Shown here: piece by piece, positions 1 to 5,848 of the stretch
How the letters are laid out: every line of letters begins with the position of its first letter
Numbering within the stretch: the stretch's first letter is position 1
The notes under the pieces: model-generated
Seen by the model: the letters and a program-made list of their open reading frames with translations, nothing else
What the model was told of the DNA's origin: nothing
Database searches by the model: none
Program-made: the position numbers and the translations under genes
From: a virus
Length of the DNA stretch: 21,700 bases
IMG/VR virus record: IMGVR_UViG_3300035698_003432
Span: 1-21,700 of that record
Reading direction: 5' to 3' (one strand)

Positions 1-1
1 T

Positions 2-376
2 AAAGATATGTGTACTAAAAATGGGTATGAAGTAAATCTTAAAAGATTTAAAAACGAAATGTTATTAAAAAATAAAAATCCAAAAGTATTTTTAATGGAA
101 TCTGATTATTTAAAAATTCCAGACAATAATTTTGATAACGGAGTTATGTTTTTAAAAAAAATTGGTTTCATAAAAACAGGATATCATAATAGCTACATTC
201 AAATTAATAATTCTATTATAGATTATTGTAGAAAATTAGGTAATTATCTTTTTAATACATGGTATTGCCAAGAGTCTTTTAAAAGAAATACTCATTATTT
301 TGGTGATCATAGTAGTGTCGATCATTACAAAGCTTCTCGAGAACGAAAACAAATTAATAATAAAAGTTTAAATTAA
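2..376 (+). CDS. hypothetical protein, possibly 5'-partial
   Basis: Open frame with a first ATG at 8 giving 122 residues. The frame is still open to the left edge, so the true start may lie outside the window; no ribosome site can be judged. The protein is Lys/Asn-rich with a hydrophobic-aromatic middle and a His-rich stretch near the C-terminus (THYFGDHSSVDHYKASRERK, residues about 96-115). No catalytic motif or membrane segment is evident and I do not recognise the family. The stop codon directly abuts the ATG of the next gene, which suggests co-transcription. Confidence 0.6.
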   Translation, partial: KDMCTKNGYEVNLKRFKNEMLLKNKNPKVFLMESDYLKIPDNNFDNGVMFLKKIGFIKTGYHNSYIQINNSIIDYCRKLGNYLFNTWYCQESFKRNTHYFGDHSSVDHYKASRERKQINNKSLN

Positions 377-577
377 ATGACTGATATAAATAAATACAAA
401 AGTTTAGCTGTTGACCATACTTGTTATGGCAATATTGGTAAGTTAGCAAAAGTTCTAGCACCCGGTGTTAAAATTTCTAGGGCTCAAGTAATAAAAATTT
501 TAGTAGAAGACAAAATGAAAAAATTAAAAGGTTCTATTATTAAAGGTAAAATAGCCAGATGGATTACAAATGATTGA
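377..577 (+). CDS. small hypothetical protein (66 aa)
   Basis: Starts immediately after the upstream stop codon with no clear Shine-Dalgarno site, so translation is probably coupled. It is a small basic protein with a Lys-rich C-terminal half. The segment around residues 33-50 (SRAQVIKILVEDKMKKLK) could be a DNA-binding helix, but that is only a suggestion from composition. The family is not recognised. Confidence 0.55.
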   Translation: MTDINKYKSLAVDHTCYGNIGKLAKVLAPGVKISRAQVIKILVEDKMKKLKGSIIKGKIARWITND

Positions 578-632
578 AACTATAATAGCTATTGAAATAG
601 CTTTAATAATATTTTATCTAATAACTAACTAA
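570..632 (+). CDS. possible 20-aa hydrophobic peptide
   Basis: A 20-codon frame overlaps the end of the preceding gene in another frame and stops just before the ribosome site of the next one. The peptide is almost entirely hydrophobic (IIAIEIALIIFYLI) and could span a membrane. It has no Shine-Dalgarno site of its own. AT-rich DNA easily produces Ile-rich frames by chance, so this is weak. Confidence 0.2.
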   Translation: MIETIIAIEIALIIFYLITN

Positions 633-642
633 AGGAGAACAA

Positions 643-861
643 ATGCCTAAATACTATGTACTTAAAAAAAATAGATTTGAAACTCTAGAACTAGAATTAC
701 CCTCAAAAGATTTTAGCGAAGAGGTATTAGAAACTCAAGAATTGGGATTAGATCCTTTTTCATATGATTCTAAAGAAGAAGCTCTTAAAGTAAAAAAAGC
801 TTTGCAAATAATATTTAAAAAATCAACGTGTATTTTTGTTGTTGTAGAGGAGATTGAATAA
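643..861 (+). CDS. small acidic hypothetical protein (72 aa)
   Basis: A strong ribosome site AAGGAG at 632-637 precedes the ATG with a short gap, fixing the start. The 72-residue product is rich in Glu and Lys, with a hydrophobic C-terminal strand (CIFVVVEE). No motif is recognised. The stop codon overlaps the next start as TAATG, so the two genes are probably translationally coupled. Confidence 0.7.
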   Translation: MPKYYVLKKNRFETLELELPSKDFSEEVLETQELGLDPFSYDSKEEALKVKKALQIIFKKSTCIFVVVEEIE

Positions 862-1076
862 TGGATGATGCAATAAGAAATATAGAAGAGATGGAAGAAA
901 AAATTAAAGTGTTAACTAGAAAAAAAGATTTACTAAAAGAGATTTGTAAAAAAGCTGGTAAAGAAATTAAAGAATTAAAACATGATAATAAATTGTTAGC
1001 TAATGATATAGCTGACATGAATAAAGTTATAGAATCGTTTGAAGAAAAGAACGAACCCTTGAGCCCTAAACTCTGA
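861..1076 (+). CDS. small coiled-coil protein (71 aa)
   Basis: Starts within the TAATG overlap with the gene before and has GAGGAG at 847-852 as ribosome site. Nearly the whole protein (residues about 5-62) has the heptad-like pattern of Ile/Leu spaced among Glu/Lys that is typical of a coiled coil, for example IRNIEEMEEKIKVLTRKKDL. It probably oligomerises. No catalytic residues are visible and the function is unknown. Confidence 0.65.
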   Translation: MDDAIRNIEEMEEKIKVLTRKKDLLKEICKKAGKEIKELKHDNKLLANDIADMNKVIESFEEKNEPLSPKL

Positions 1077-1108
1077 TAGAGTATACTGAACCCACTGTCA
1101 TTTAAGTC

Positions 1109-1135
1109 TTGCATTAAATAAAATAATTTTATAAT
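1109..1135 (+). promoter_or_regulatory. possible promoter (TTGCAT-15-TATAAT)
   Basis: A perfect -10 hexamer TATAAT at 1130-1135 lies 15 bp after TTGCAT at 1109-1114. The -10 is only one base from the annotated ATG at 1137, so a transcript from it would begin inside the next gene. It either serves genes further downstream or is a chance match in AT-rich DNA. Confidence 0.3.
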
Positions 1136-1136
1136 T

Positions 1137-1352
1137 ATGGGTAGAACAAAAAAATTACTAAATTGTAATAAATGTAGAGGCAGCGGAATTGTCTTTGGTG
1201 TTAGTAACGGTTACATCGAACATATATGCATTTTCTGTAATGGATCAGGAACCAAGAGACACGCTTCACGGCCCTCAGAAGCTAAAATAGTTACGGCATT
1301 AAAGATTTGTGAGGATTATGTCAAAGGGAAAAAAAACGGGTGGTATCACTGA
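1137..1352 (+). CDS. DnaJ-type zinc-finger-like small protein
   Basis: The 71-residue product carries two CxxCxGxG motifs, CNKCRGSG (residues 10-17) and CIFCNGSG (residues 31-38). This is the repeat that binds zinc in the cysteine-rich domain of DnaJ/Hsp40 proteins; one zinc between the two motifs is expected. There is no J domain, so it is not a DnaJ co-chaperone as such. Stand-alone proteins with such a pair are common in phages, usually without a known role. No ribosome site is visible before this ATG, so the exact start is uncertain. The next gene overlaps its 3' end. Confidence 0.7.
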   Translation: MGRTKKLLNCNKCRGSGIVFGVSNGYIEHICIFCNGSGTKRHASRPSEAKIVTALKICEDYVKGKKNGWYH

Positions 1353-1596
1353 ATTAACTAAAACGTTAATCACGTTATCTAAAAGACTTTCTAAATCTGA
1401 ATATAATCGAGTAATATCAACGTTTTATGCAGTATTGAACGGTGTAAGCTATGGCTATGATGATCCAATGTCACCACAGTTTTTAAATGATGCAAGGGAT
1501 ATAAGATCACTTCATGTAGGTCAGGGAATAAAAGAAGTTAAAGATAATATTGTAAGTTTTAAACTGGTCAAAGGTGGTAAAGATGACTCAAAGTAA
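1318..1596 (+). CDS. hypothetical protein (about 92 aa)
   Basis: The frame opens at GTG 1309, but ATG 1318 gives MSKGKKTGG and follows a GAGG at 1311-1314; both starts overlap the previous gene. The product is mostly helical in appearance, with a segment LTKTLITLSKRLSKSEYNRVISTFYAVLNG followed by a Gly/Asp-rich part. No motif is recognised. Its 3' end supplies the ribosome site AAGGTGG for the next gene. Confidence 0.6.
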   Translation: MSKGKKTGGITELTKTLITLSKRLSKSEYNRVISTFYAVLNGVSYGYDDPMSPQFLNDARDIRSLHVGQGIKEVKDNIVSFKLVKGGKDDSK

Positions 1597-1801
1597 TTAT
1601 AATGAGTCTATGAATACCAGAGAAAAATTAACAGATATAAAAGAATATATTAAGTTTGAAAATTTAAAAGGCGCAGACATCACAAATATTATTGAAGATG
1701 TCCATGAACATTATGAGGTCGCAACTCGATTAAGTTGGAATAAATCGAAGGGCTATTATCATGATCTACTCACTAGACTTGTTAAAACTTATGGGCATTA
1801 G
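1583..1801 (+). CDS. small hypothetical protein (72 aa)
   Basis: The frame extends to GTG 1574, but ATG 1583 sits five bases after AAGGTGG (1571-1577) and is the better start. The acidic product has the segment ITNIIEDVHEHYEVATRLSW near the middle and no recognised domain. It overlaps the preceding gene by 14 nt and the following gene by 41 nt, as part of a compact operon. Confidence 0.6.
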   Translation: MTQSNYNESMNTREKLTDIKEYIKFENLKGADITNIIEDVHEHYEVATRLSWNKSKGYYHDLLTRLVKTYGH

Positions 1802-2228
1802 AGTGGCCCGGGATTTAATAGAAGCTAATCATATCAATCAAGAACAGAAGTTGTGGAGACATGTTATTTTAAATGCATTTGAAGATGCACGTTTAAAAAC
1901 AACGGATCGTAAATCCTCTATAAATAAATTAGAAGCTCATGACTGGATTAATGAATCGAAAGATTTTAACCAGATTTGTTGGTGGGCCGGTTGGGATCCC
2001 GATGAGGTCAGGATTAGATATAGAAAAGCATTAAAGAGTATGGAGATAACATTTAATATTAAACATATAAAATGGCGTGAATATTATACCATGTACAATG
2101 AATTAAAATTTGAAGCAGATAAAGATAAAAGAAGAGCTCTTAGAAAATTAGTAGAGCAAAAAAGAAAAGATGTATTTAACTGTAAGTCTGTTGTTATGAC
2201 TACTTTTTTTATTACCGTGAAAGCTTAG
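1761..2228 (+). CDS. conserved phage-type hypothetical protein (155 aa)
   Basis: GAAGGG at 1747-1752 supports ATG 1761, although ATG 1791 is a possible alternative. The central part EAHDWINESKDFNQICWWAGWDPDEVRIRYRKAL (residues 59-92), with its WW and acidic residues, looks like a compact conserved domain of a kind I associate with marine phage proteins of unknown function. The C-terminal part is a charged helix (about 105-137), ending in an unusual hydrophobic tail VVMTTFFITVKA. That tail coincides with a 7-bp inverted repeat at 2196-2202 and 2226-2232, so the natural end may have been altered. Function unknown. Confidence 0.65.
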   Translation: MIYSLDLLKLMGIRVARDLIEANHINQEQKLWRHVILNAFEDARLKTTDRKSSINKLEAHDWINESKDFNQICWWAGWDPDEVRIRYRKALKSMEITFNIKHIKWREYYTMYNELKFEADKDKRRALRKLVEQKRKDVFNCKSVVMTTFFITVKA

Positions 2229-2381
2229 TCATGGTGGTACCCTTCTTACATTCAGTATAAGGAACATGTATAATGATACCAAATTTCTTGGGCATTGGCT
2301 AACGAAAAAGAGGGAGACTGAATTGGATACTGAGTGCCTTAAACAAATAAGGCCAGGAAGTGAAACCTGACCTTACCCTAA

Positions 2382-2439
2382 CTAAAAATGGAGCTTAAAA
2401 ATGAATAATAAGCTTTCATTAGAGATATACGCATATTAA
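2382..2439 (+). pseudogene. orphan leader with 12-codon ORF
   Basis: The segment AACTAAAAATGGAG followed by a short A-rich stretch and ATG at 2401 closely matches the leaders of genes at 4148, 4822, 6315, 7744 and 8791. Here, however, the reading frame stops after 12 codons (MNNKLSLEIYAY). It may be the remnant of a gene deleted after its leader, a leader peptide, or a chance match. The excellent ribosome site makes it likely that ribosomes do initiate here. Confidence 0.4.
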
Positions 2440-2460
2440 TAAAAGTCAAGTTATAATTCG

Positions 2461-2559
2461 AGATACATTTCTAAGGGTTACTTATTATTTATTAATGTTA
2501 CTTAGTGCGACTTATTTAAGATATTTTTTAGAGATGTATTTTTAAGGGTTACTTATTAT
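2461..2559 (+). repeat. 28-bp direct repeat, two copies 71 bp apart
   Basis: Copies at 2461-2488 and 2532-2559 share the core TAAGGGTTACTTATTAT and differ at three of 28 positions. The shorter element GTTACTTA occurs a third time between them, and a related GTTGCTTAT lies in reverse at about 2605-2615. No coding frame explains the conservation. Confidence 0.8.
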
Positions 2560-2570
2560 AATCCGAGATG

Positions 2571-2622
2571 CGTGGTACTGTAATAAATGGTAACAGTCTG
2601 TGATAAATAAGCAACAACCACG
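2571..2622. other. hairpin-forming segment
   Basis: CGTGGT (2571-2576) can pair with ACCACG (2617-2622), and ACTGT (2577-2581) can pair with ACAGT (2593-2597). The resulting branched stem-loop sits directly after the 28-bp repeats. It may be a protein-binding or structured RNA element; this is inference. Confidence 0.4.
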
Positions 2623-2641
2623 GTTCACGGGTCTTTCCTAC

Positions 2642-2847
2642 TATACCCTCTCCTTAGAAAAAAAAAAAATATTTTTTATTTGTATAGGCTAAATAACTAG
2701 GAAACTAGGAAAAATAGCGTCAAATAAGGAAAGTAGAGCAAAATAGACTAGGAAAACACTAGGAAAATTCCTAGTAGTTCTAGGAAAACAGAGGATCCAG
2801 GACCTGTTTTTTAATTTTATTTTTTTTATTTCTAGGATGAGGGTATA
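2642..2847. repeat. inverted repeat enclosing A/T tracts
   Basis: The 19-mer at 2829-2847 (TTTCTAGGATGAGGGTATA) and the reverse complement of 2642-2660 (TTTCTAAGGAGAGGGTATA) agree at 16 of 19 positions. Each copy has a long A/T homopolymer tract on its inner side. The right copy ends 32 nt before the terS start. The symmetry resembles paired protein-binding sites or divergent regulatory elements. Confidence 0.65.
2697..2788. repeat. CTAGGAAA iteron-like cluster
   Basis: CTAGGAAA occurs at 2697, 2705, 2748, 2759 and 2780, with a degenerate TAAGGAAA at 2725 and an inverted TTCCTAG at 2768-2774. The 2759-2774 stretch forms CTAGGAA-AA-TTCCTAG. Five exact copies of an 8-mer within 92 bp is far beyond chance, suggesting a multi-site binding region for a protein such as a terminase small subunit, replication initiator or repressor. 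Confidence 0.7.
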
Positions 2848-2879
2848 TGGTGGCAGGAAAAAATCGGTTATATTGAGAT

Positions 2880-3389
2880 ATGCCTAAAAAGAAAAACAGT
2901 TTAAAAACCAGTGAAGAGCTAACAATCAAACAGAGAATGTTTGTTGATAAATTAGTTAGTGAATGGGGCCAGATATCAAAAGTTGATGCCGCTAAATTTG
3001 CAGGGTACACATCTAAAAACAAATACGGGCCAACTGAGATTGCTTCAAGATTACTTAACCCTGATATGAATCCTCACGTTGTTAGATATTTAGAAAAAAG
3101 ATTACAAAGAGAGACAGACAAATACTCTAAAGATAAATTAAGGGCGTATAAAACATACGACATACTAAAAGATGCTGCATCAAAAAAAGGACAATTCACA
3201 GCAGCGATTAATGCAGAATACAGAAAAGGACAAATGGCAGGATTTTTTGTAGATAAAAAAGAAATTAATCATATTGGATTGGAGGGCATGTCTCGTGAAC
3301 AACTTGAACAACGCTTATCTGAACTTGAAACCAAGATCGGAGAAGGCAAAAACATTATTAACGTTACGGCAGAAGAAATTACTTCATAG
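2880..3389 (+). CDS. terminase small subunit (putative)
   Basis: The 169-residue protein begins with a basic tail and then LTIKQRMFVDKLVSEWGQISKVDAAKFAGYTSK (about residues 14-46), the helix-turn-helix segment typical of Terminase_2-like small subunits, where newly replicated DNA is recognised. A second conserved part ASRLLNP...VVRYLEKRL follows. The C-terminal GLEGMSREQLEQRLSELETKIGEG is a helical oligomerisation and TerL-contact region in such proteins. Length is normal for the family. The large subunit lies about 6 kb downstream at 9512, an unusually distant pairing. The non-coding repeats immediately upstream could be its binding sites. The ribosome site is weak (GAG at 2875). Confidence 0.8.
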   Translation: MPKKKNSLKTSEELTIKQRMFVDKLVSEWGQISKVDAAKFAGYTSKNKYGPTEIASRLLNPDMNPHVVRYLEKRLQRETDKYSKDKLRAYKTYDILKDAASKKGQFTAAINAEYRKGQMAGFFVDKKEINHIGLEGMSREQLEQRLSELETKIGEGKNIINVTAEEITS

Positions 3390-3399
3390 CGGTAATTGG

Positions 3400-3528
3400 A
3401 TGGTTGTGTTCAATGAGATACACAATCCAACTATTAACTCTTCAGTAGGTAATGTTACTGTTTCTGTTGACGACCATATATTAGAAAAAGAATTAGCTAA
3501 CGATATAACTTATGAGAATGAAGTTTAG
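3400..3528 (+). CDS. small hypothetical protein (42 aa)
   Basis: The frame is open from 3274, but the first part overlaps terS out of frame; ATG 3400, ten bases after the terS stop, is the first start outside it. The product is acidic with alternating Val/Thr typical of a short beta sheet (NSSVGNVTVSVDD). No ribosome site is obvious. Its stop codon is the first base pair of the following 31-bp repeat. Confidence 0.45.
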   Translation: MVVFNEIHNPTINSSVGNVTVSVDDHILEKELANDITYENEV

Positions 3529-3589
3529 GAATCTTGAAGTGTATATGGGAATTTTTTAGGAATCTTGAAGTGCCCATGGTAATTTTTTA
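3528..3589 (+). repeat. 31-bp tandem repeat, two copies
   Basis: Two adjacent copies (3528-3558 and 3559-3589) begin with GGAATCTTGAAGTG and end with AATTTTTTA, differing only in the middle. The core AATCTTGAAGTG is shared with the triple 57-bp array at 7460-7629, and a degenerate copy (AATCTTGAATTATTTTTTA) starts at 3939 after the next gene. Confidence 0.85.
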
Positions 3590-3601
3590 GAAAGGTAAAA
3601 T

Positions 3602-3940
3602 ATGAAAAAAAAGAAAAATAAAAAAAAATCAAAAAGAAAATTTAAAAAAATATTTCCTTTGAATACAAAAACGCTGGGCAATGATATAACAAAATATCCA
3701 TTTGTAGAGATAGAATGGCTTGATATTGAGGGTGACGCAGGTTGGAGTAATACAAAAGATTTAAATAAAGAAATTTTACCAACGTGTGTATCTAAAGGTT
3801 ATCTATTAAGTCAAAAAAAAGGTATAACCAGAATATTCTCTGATTATATAAAGACTAAAGAAAAGCCTACATTTGATACTATTGGTAATACAACTATAAT
3901 TCCAACAGCAGTAATACAGAATATAAAAAAAATAAATTAA
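3602..3940 (+). CDS. conserved hypothetical protein, Lys-rich N-terminus
   Basis: AGAAAGG at 3589-3595 provides a ribosome site. The 112-residue product starts with an extreme poly-Lys segment (MKKKKNKKKSKRKFKK), then a small globular part: FVEIEWLDIEGDAGWSN (about residues 34-50), LPTCVSKGYLLSQKKGITRIFSDYI (59-83) and a beta-rich TIGNTTIIPTAVI. The body resembles small conserved phage proteins of unknown function that have a DxEGDxxW-type segment. The basic tail may bind nucleic acid. It stands alone between two repeat-bearing intergenic regions. Confidence 0.65.
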   Translation: MKKKKNKKKSKRKFKKIFPLNTKTLGNDITKYPFVEIEWLDIEGDAGWSNTKDLNKEILPTCVSKGYLLSQKKGITRIFSDYIKTKEKPTFDTIGNTTIIPTAVIQNIKKIN

Positions 3941-3977
3941 TCTTGAATTATTTTTTAAACACTATATGTAGTGTTCC

Positions 3978-4070
3978 ATGAATGATTTTATAGCACTTTT
4001 AGTGAGAGGCTTTGTATTTTTTCCTATTACATTTATTATTATAATAATATTATTATTATTAATCACTTAA
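3978..4070 (+). CDS. possible 30-aa membrane peptide
   Basis: The frame encodes a short soluble start followed by a continuous hydrophobic stretch (FVFFPITFIIIIILLLLIT), enough for one membrane helix. There is no convincing ribosome site, and AT-rich DNA favours Ile/Leu frames, so existence is doubtful. Confidence 0.3.
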   Translation: MNDFIALLVRGFVFFPITFIIIIILLLLIT

Positions 4071-4079
4071 AATAATTTC

Positions 4080-4106
4080 TTGACTATCCTATTTACATGG
4101 GATAAT
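4080..4106 (+). promoter_or_regulatory. promoter with overlapping operator-like palindrome
   Basis: TTGACT (4080-4085), 15 bp, then TGG-GATAAT with an extended -10 form (GATAAT 4101-4106). The spacer is a 20-bp imperfect palindrome, TATCCTATTTACATGGGATA (4085-4104), with 7 of 8 arm positions matching. A repressor bound there would block the polymerase. A near-identical element lies before the gene at 8791. It would drive the gene at 4148. Confidence 0.6.
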
Positions 4107-4147
4107 GCTCTATTTAACTTTAATTAAACTAAAAAAAGGAGTTAAAA

Positions 4148-4738
4148 ATGGGATTTGATTTAAACGGACTTAATCCAAAAAACATAAAAATAGAAAAACC
4201 AAAAAGACCTGACAATGTTTATAAATTATCAGATAAAGAGCAGGAAAAATATTTTAGAAAAGAACATAAATATTTAGAGCAATCTGGTACTTATTTTAGA
4301 AATAATGTTTGGTGGTGGAGACCTTTAGCAGAATATGTAGTTGAACATACTAAAGTAATTAATCAAGATAAAATTACTTTAGAGGGTTGGAGTAGTAATT
4401 CTGGCTTTGAAGTTGATAATGAGTTAGCAACACAAATTGCTAATCAGCTTGACGCTTTAATTAAATCTGGTCACACTAAAAAATATCAATCAGCTTACAT
4501 GTTAAGATTTAAACAAGCTGAAATTGGTAATGCTAAAATCCAAAAAGAAATAGATAAACTAGATAAACTTCCTAGAAATAAAGATTTAGCACCTGCTGAT
4601 TATAATACAAAAGATACTGCAGAATGGGATAGACTTTATCAAAAACAAGATAGACAAGCCTCATATCCATTTTCTGAAAAAAATGTAAAAGAGTTCTCTA
4701 TATTTTGCAGAGCAAGTGGTGGATTTAGTATTTGTTAA
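4148..4738 (+). CDS. conserved phage hypothetical protein (196 aa)
   Basis: AAGGAG at 4136-4141 within the shared leader defines the start. The N-terminal half contains GTYFRNNVWWWRPLAEYV (about residues 47-64), a Trp-rich helix; the middle is charged and Lys/Asp-rich; the C-terminus YPFSEKNVKEFSIFCRASGGFSIC (173-196) is a distinctive conserved ending, with two Cys and GGF. I associate this architecture with small proteins of unknown function in many phages, often early-expressed. No catalytic motif is evident. It is the first gene of an early unit with its own promoter. Confidence 0.7.
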   Translation: MGFDLNGLNPKNIKIEKPKRPDNVYKLSDKEQEKYFRKEHKYLEQSGTYFRNNVWWWRPLAEYVVEHTKVINQDKITLEGWSSNSGFEVDNELATQIANQLDALIKSGHTKKYQSAYMLRFKQAEIGNAKIQKEIDKLDKLPRNKDLAPADYNTKDTAEWDRLYQKQDRQASYPFSEKNVKEFSIFCRASGGFSIC

Positions 4739-4746
4739 AAATTTTT

Positions 4747-4790
4747 GGGTGTTTTTGTCTAGTCGTTAAGTCACATGATAAAAAACACTC
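4747..4790 (+). promoter_or_regulatory. promoter within an inverted repeat
   Basis: TTGTCT (4755-4760) and GATAAA (4777-4782) are 16 bp apart, a reasonable promoter. They lie within a 10-bp inverted repeat GGGTGTTTTT (4747-4756) / AAAAACACTC (4781-4790), with one G-T pair and a 24-nt loop. The arms overlap the promoter hexamers, so the repeat may be an operator. A role as terminator for the upstream gene is less likely because no T run follows. Confidence 0.45.
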
Positions 4791-4821
4791 GCAGTAAATA
4801 AACTAAAAAATGGAGTAAAAA

Positions 4822-5451
4822 ATGAGTAAACAAATAAGTAAAGACAATAAAGAGTTTTGGGAGAATAAAATTAATAAAAATTTTAATCTTAAAATTCAAG
4901 CTATAAAAAGTATGCACCTTGCAGAAATCAGAGAGAAGAGTGAAAAAAACTTTGGTAGCTTTACTAAAACGCTTCAAATTGAAAAGGATTTGAAAGCAGT
5001 TGATCTAGCAGAAAGTGATTACAATGCTTTTTTTCAAAGTATTGATAAACTACTCAATGCTAAAAAAATAAAGTTAAGAGACGCTTCTCAAAAATTAGAA
5101 ACCAAACTAAAAGATTGGTCAGCTAATCGTAATTGGGATAATAACAATTATAGTAGTAGTAGTGAAAGAATACCTAGTTGGGATTTTGACAATAAAGATA
5201 CTTACTCTTTAACTACTGATTTCTATAAATTTTTAGAAAATAAGTGCCATGAGGAAACAGAGAAAGCCTTTTATAAAACTAAAAAAGGTGAAGAGTTGAA
5301 TGTACTAGCAGAAGCTCAAGATGAAGCTATTACCTTGCTACATACAGATATGATTGGTTCAGAGGTATTAAAATGTATTAGTGATATTGCTAAAAAATCA
5401 AAAATAGCAATCTCAATACCACAACCAAGCATTAAGCAATTATCAGCTTAA
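4822..5451 (+). CDS. hypothetical protein, mainly helical (209 aa)
   Basis: The shared leader AACTAAAAAATGGAG ends 6 nt before the ATG. The first 95 residues are charged helix with coiled-coil character (KDNKEFWENKINKNFNLKIQAIKSMHLAEIREKSEKN). A Ser/Asn/Trp-rich linker follows at about 97-125 (NRNWDNNNYSSSSERIPSWDFDN). The C-terminal domain (130-209) is again helical. No enzyme motif is recognised. It follows the 4148 gene, from which it has a separate promoter-like element, and may act early in infection. Confidence 0.65.
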   Translation: MSKQISKDNKEFWENKINKNFNLKIQAIKSMHLAEIREKSEKNFGSFTKTLQIEKDLKAVDLAESDYNAFFQSIDKLLNAKKIKLRDASQKLETKLKDWSANRNWDNNNYSSSSERIPSWDFDNKDTYSLTTDFYKFLENKCHEETEKAFYKTKKGEELNVLAEAQDEAITLLHTDMIGSEVLKCISDIAKKSKIAISIPQPSIKQLSA

Positions 5452-5460
5452 ATTAACTAG

Positions 5461-5481
5461 CCCTATGTTATGAGCATAGGG
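5461..5481 (+). other. 7-bp hairpin after the 4822 gene
   Basis: CCCTATG (5461-5467) pairs perfectly with CATAGGG (5475-5481) across a 7-nt loop. No T run follows, so it is not a standard terminator; it may be a processing site or attenuate read-through into the next small genes. Confidence 0.45.
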
Positions 5482-5494
5482 TATTAAAGGATTT

Positions 5495-5647
5495 ATGAAT
5501 ATAAAAACTGTTGAAAAAGAAATTTTAAATGCACTAGAAATTAATACTAAAGTTGATTGGTGGTTTAATGAAACTACACCTAGAGAAGAGTTTAAAGATT
5601 TAAAAAAATTCGTAAAAAAACTATTTAAAGAATATAAAGAGGGTTAA
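5495..5647 (+). CDS. small hypothetical protein (50 aa)
   Basis: ATG at 5495 follows AAAGGA (5485-5490), a good ribosome site. The 50-residue product (MNIKTVEKEILNALEINTKV...) is a charged, probably helical protein with DWWFNET in the middle and a Lys-rich end. The stop codon abuts the next ATG, arguing for a real gene in a compact operon. No known family. Confidence 0.55.
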   Translation: MNIKTVEKEILNALEINTKVDWWFNETTPREEFKDLKKFVKKLFKEYKEG

Positions 5648-5848
5648 ATGACTAAAAACTTAAAGACAGAATATTTTAGTGAAAGTAAGCAAGATTGGAT
5701 TGATGTAGAAACTATGTCCGATATTCATGTTAGAAGAGCATTTGTTAAAATGTTAAAAAAACAACCTAGTTATGAAGTTATAAAAGAAGAGTTAAGATGT
5801 ACTGAATTAAAGTTGGAAAAAATTAAAGAGGTTTTTAAATGGGGATAA
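5648..5848 (+). CDS. small hypothetical protein (66 aa)
   Basis: Starts directly after the upstream stop, with GAGGG at 5639-5643 as ribosome site. The protein has a short N-terminal strand region and a long C-terminal helix (ELRCTELKLEKIKEVFKWG). It overlaps the next gene by 10 nt. Function unknown. Confidence 0.6.
   Translation: MTKNLKTEYFSESKQDWIDVETMSDIHVRRAFVKMLKKQPSYEVIKEELRCTELKLEKIKEVFKWG

Larger units (their letters stand above)
2229..2879. other. 650-nt non-coding region before terS
   Basis: No credible gene fits here. It contains small hairpins at 2336-2353 (GCCTTA/TAAGGC), an orphan leader with a 12-codon ORF (2382-2439), a 28-bp direct repeat (2461-2488 and 2532-2559), a hairpin-forming segment (2571-2622), and an inverted repeat (2642-2660 and 2829-2847) that encloses A/T tracts and a cluster of CTAGGAAA sites. 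Because it lies directly before the small terminase gene, a packaging site, replication origin or regulatory hub is plausible, but the sequence alone does not decide between them. Confidence 0.7.

Noticed and set aside
815-1114. Reverse-strand frame of 99 codons
   Set aside because: Antisense to two well-supported genes with ribosome sites and overlapping stops; Ser/Leu/Phe-rich composition typical of a shadow of Lys/Glu-rich genes.
2196-2232. 7-bp inverted repeat ATGACTA/TAGTCAT as terminator
   Set aside because: Long AT-rich loop and no T run after the stem; too weak to call.
2600-2640. tRNA-like T-arm (GGTTCACGGGTC)
   Set aside because: No acceptor stem, anticodon arm or matching spacing around it; no tRNA found in the window.
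2780-3022. Reverse-strand frame overlapping terS start
   Set aside because: Runs through T tracts and antisense to the conserved terminase; no ribosome site.
3274-3399. Longer start for the gene ending at 3528
   Set aside because: This part overlaps terS in another frame; ATG 3400 outside terS is more plausible.
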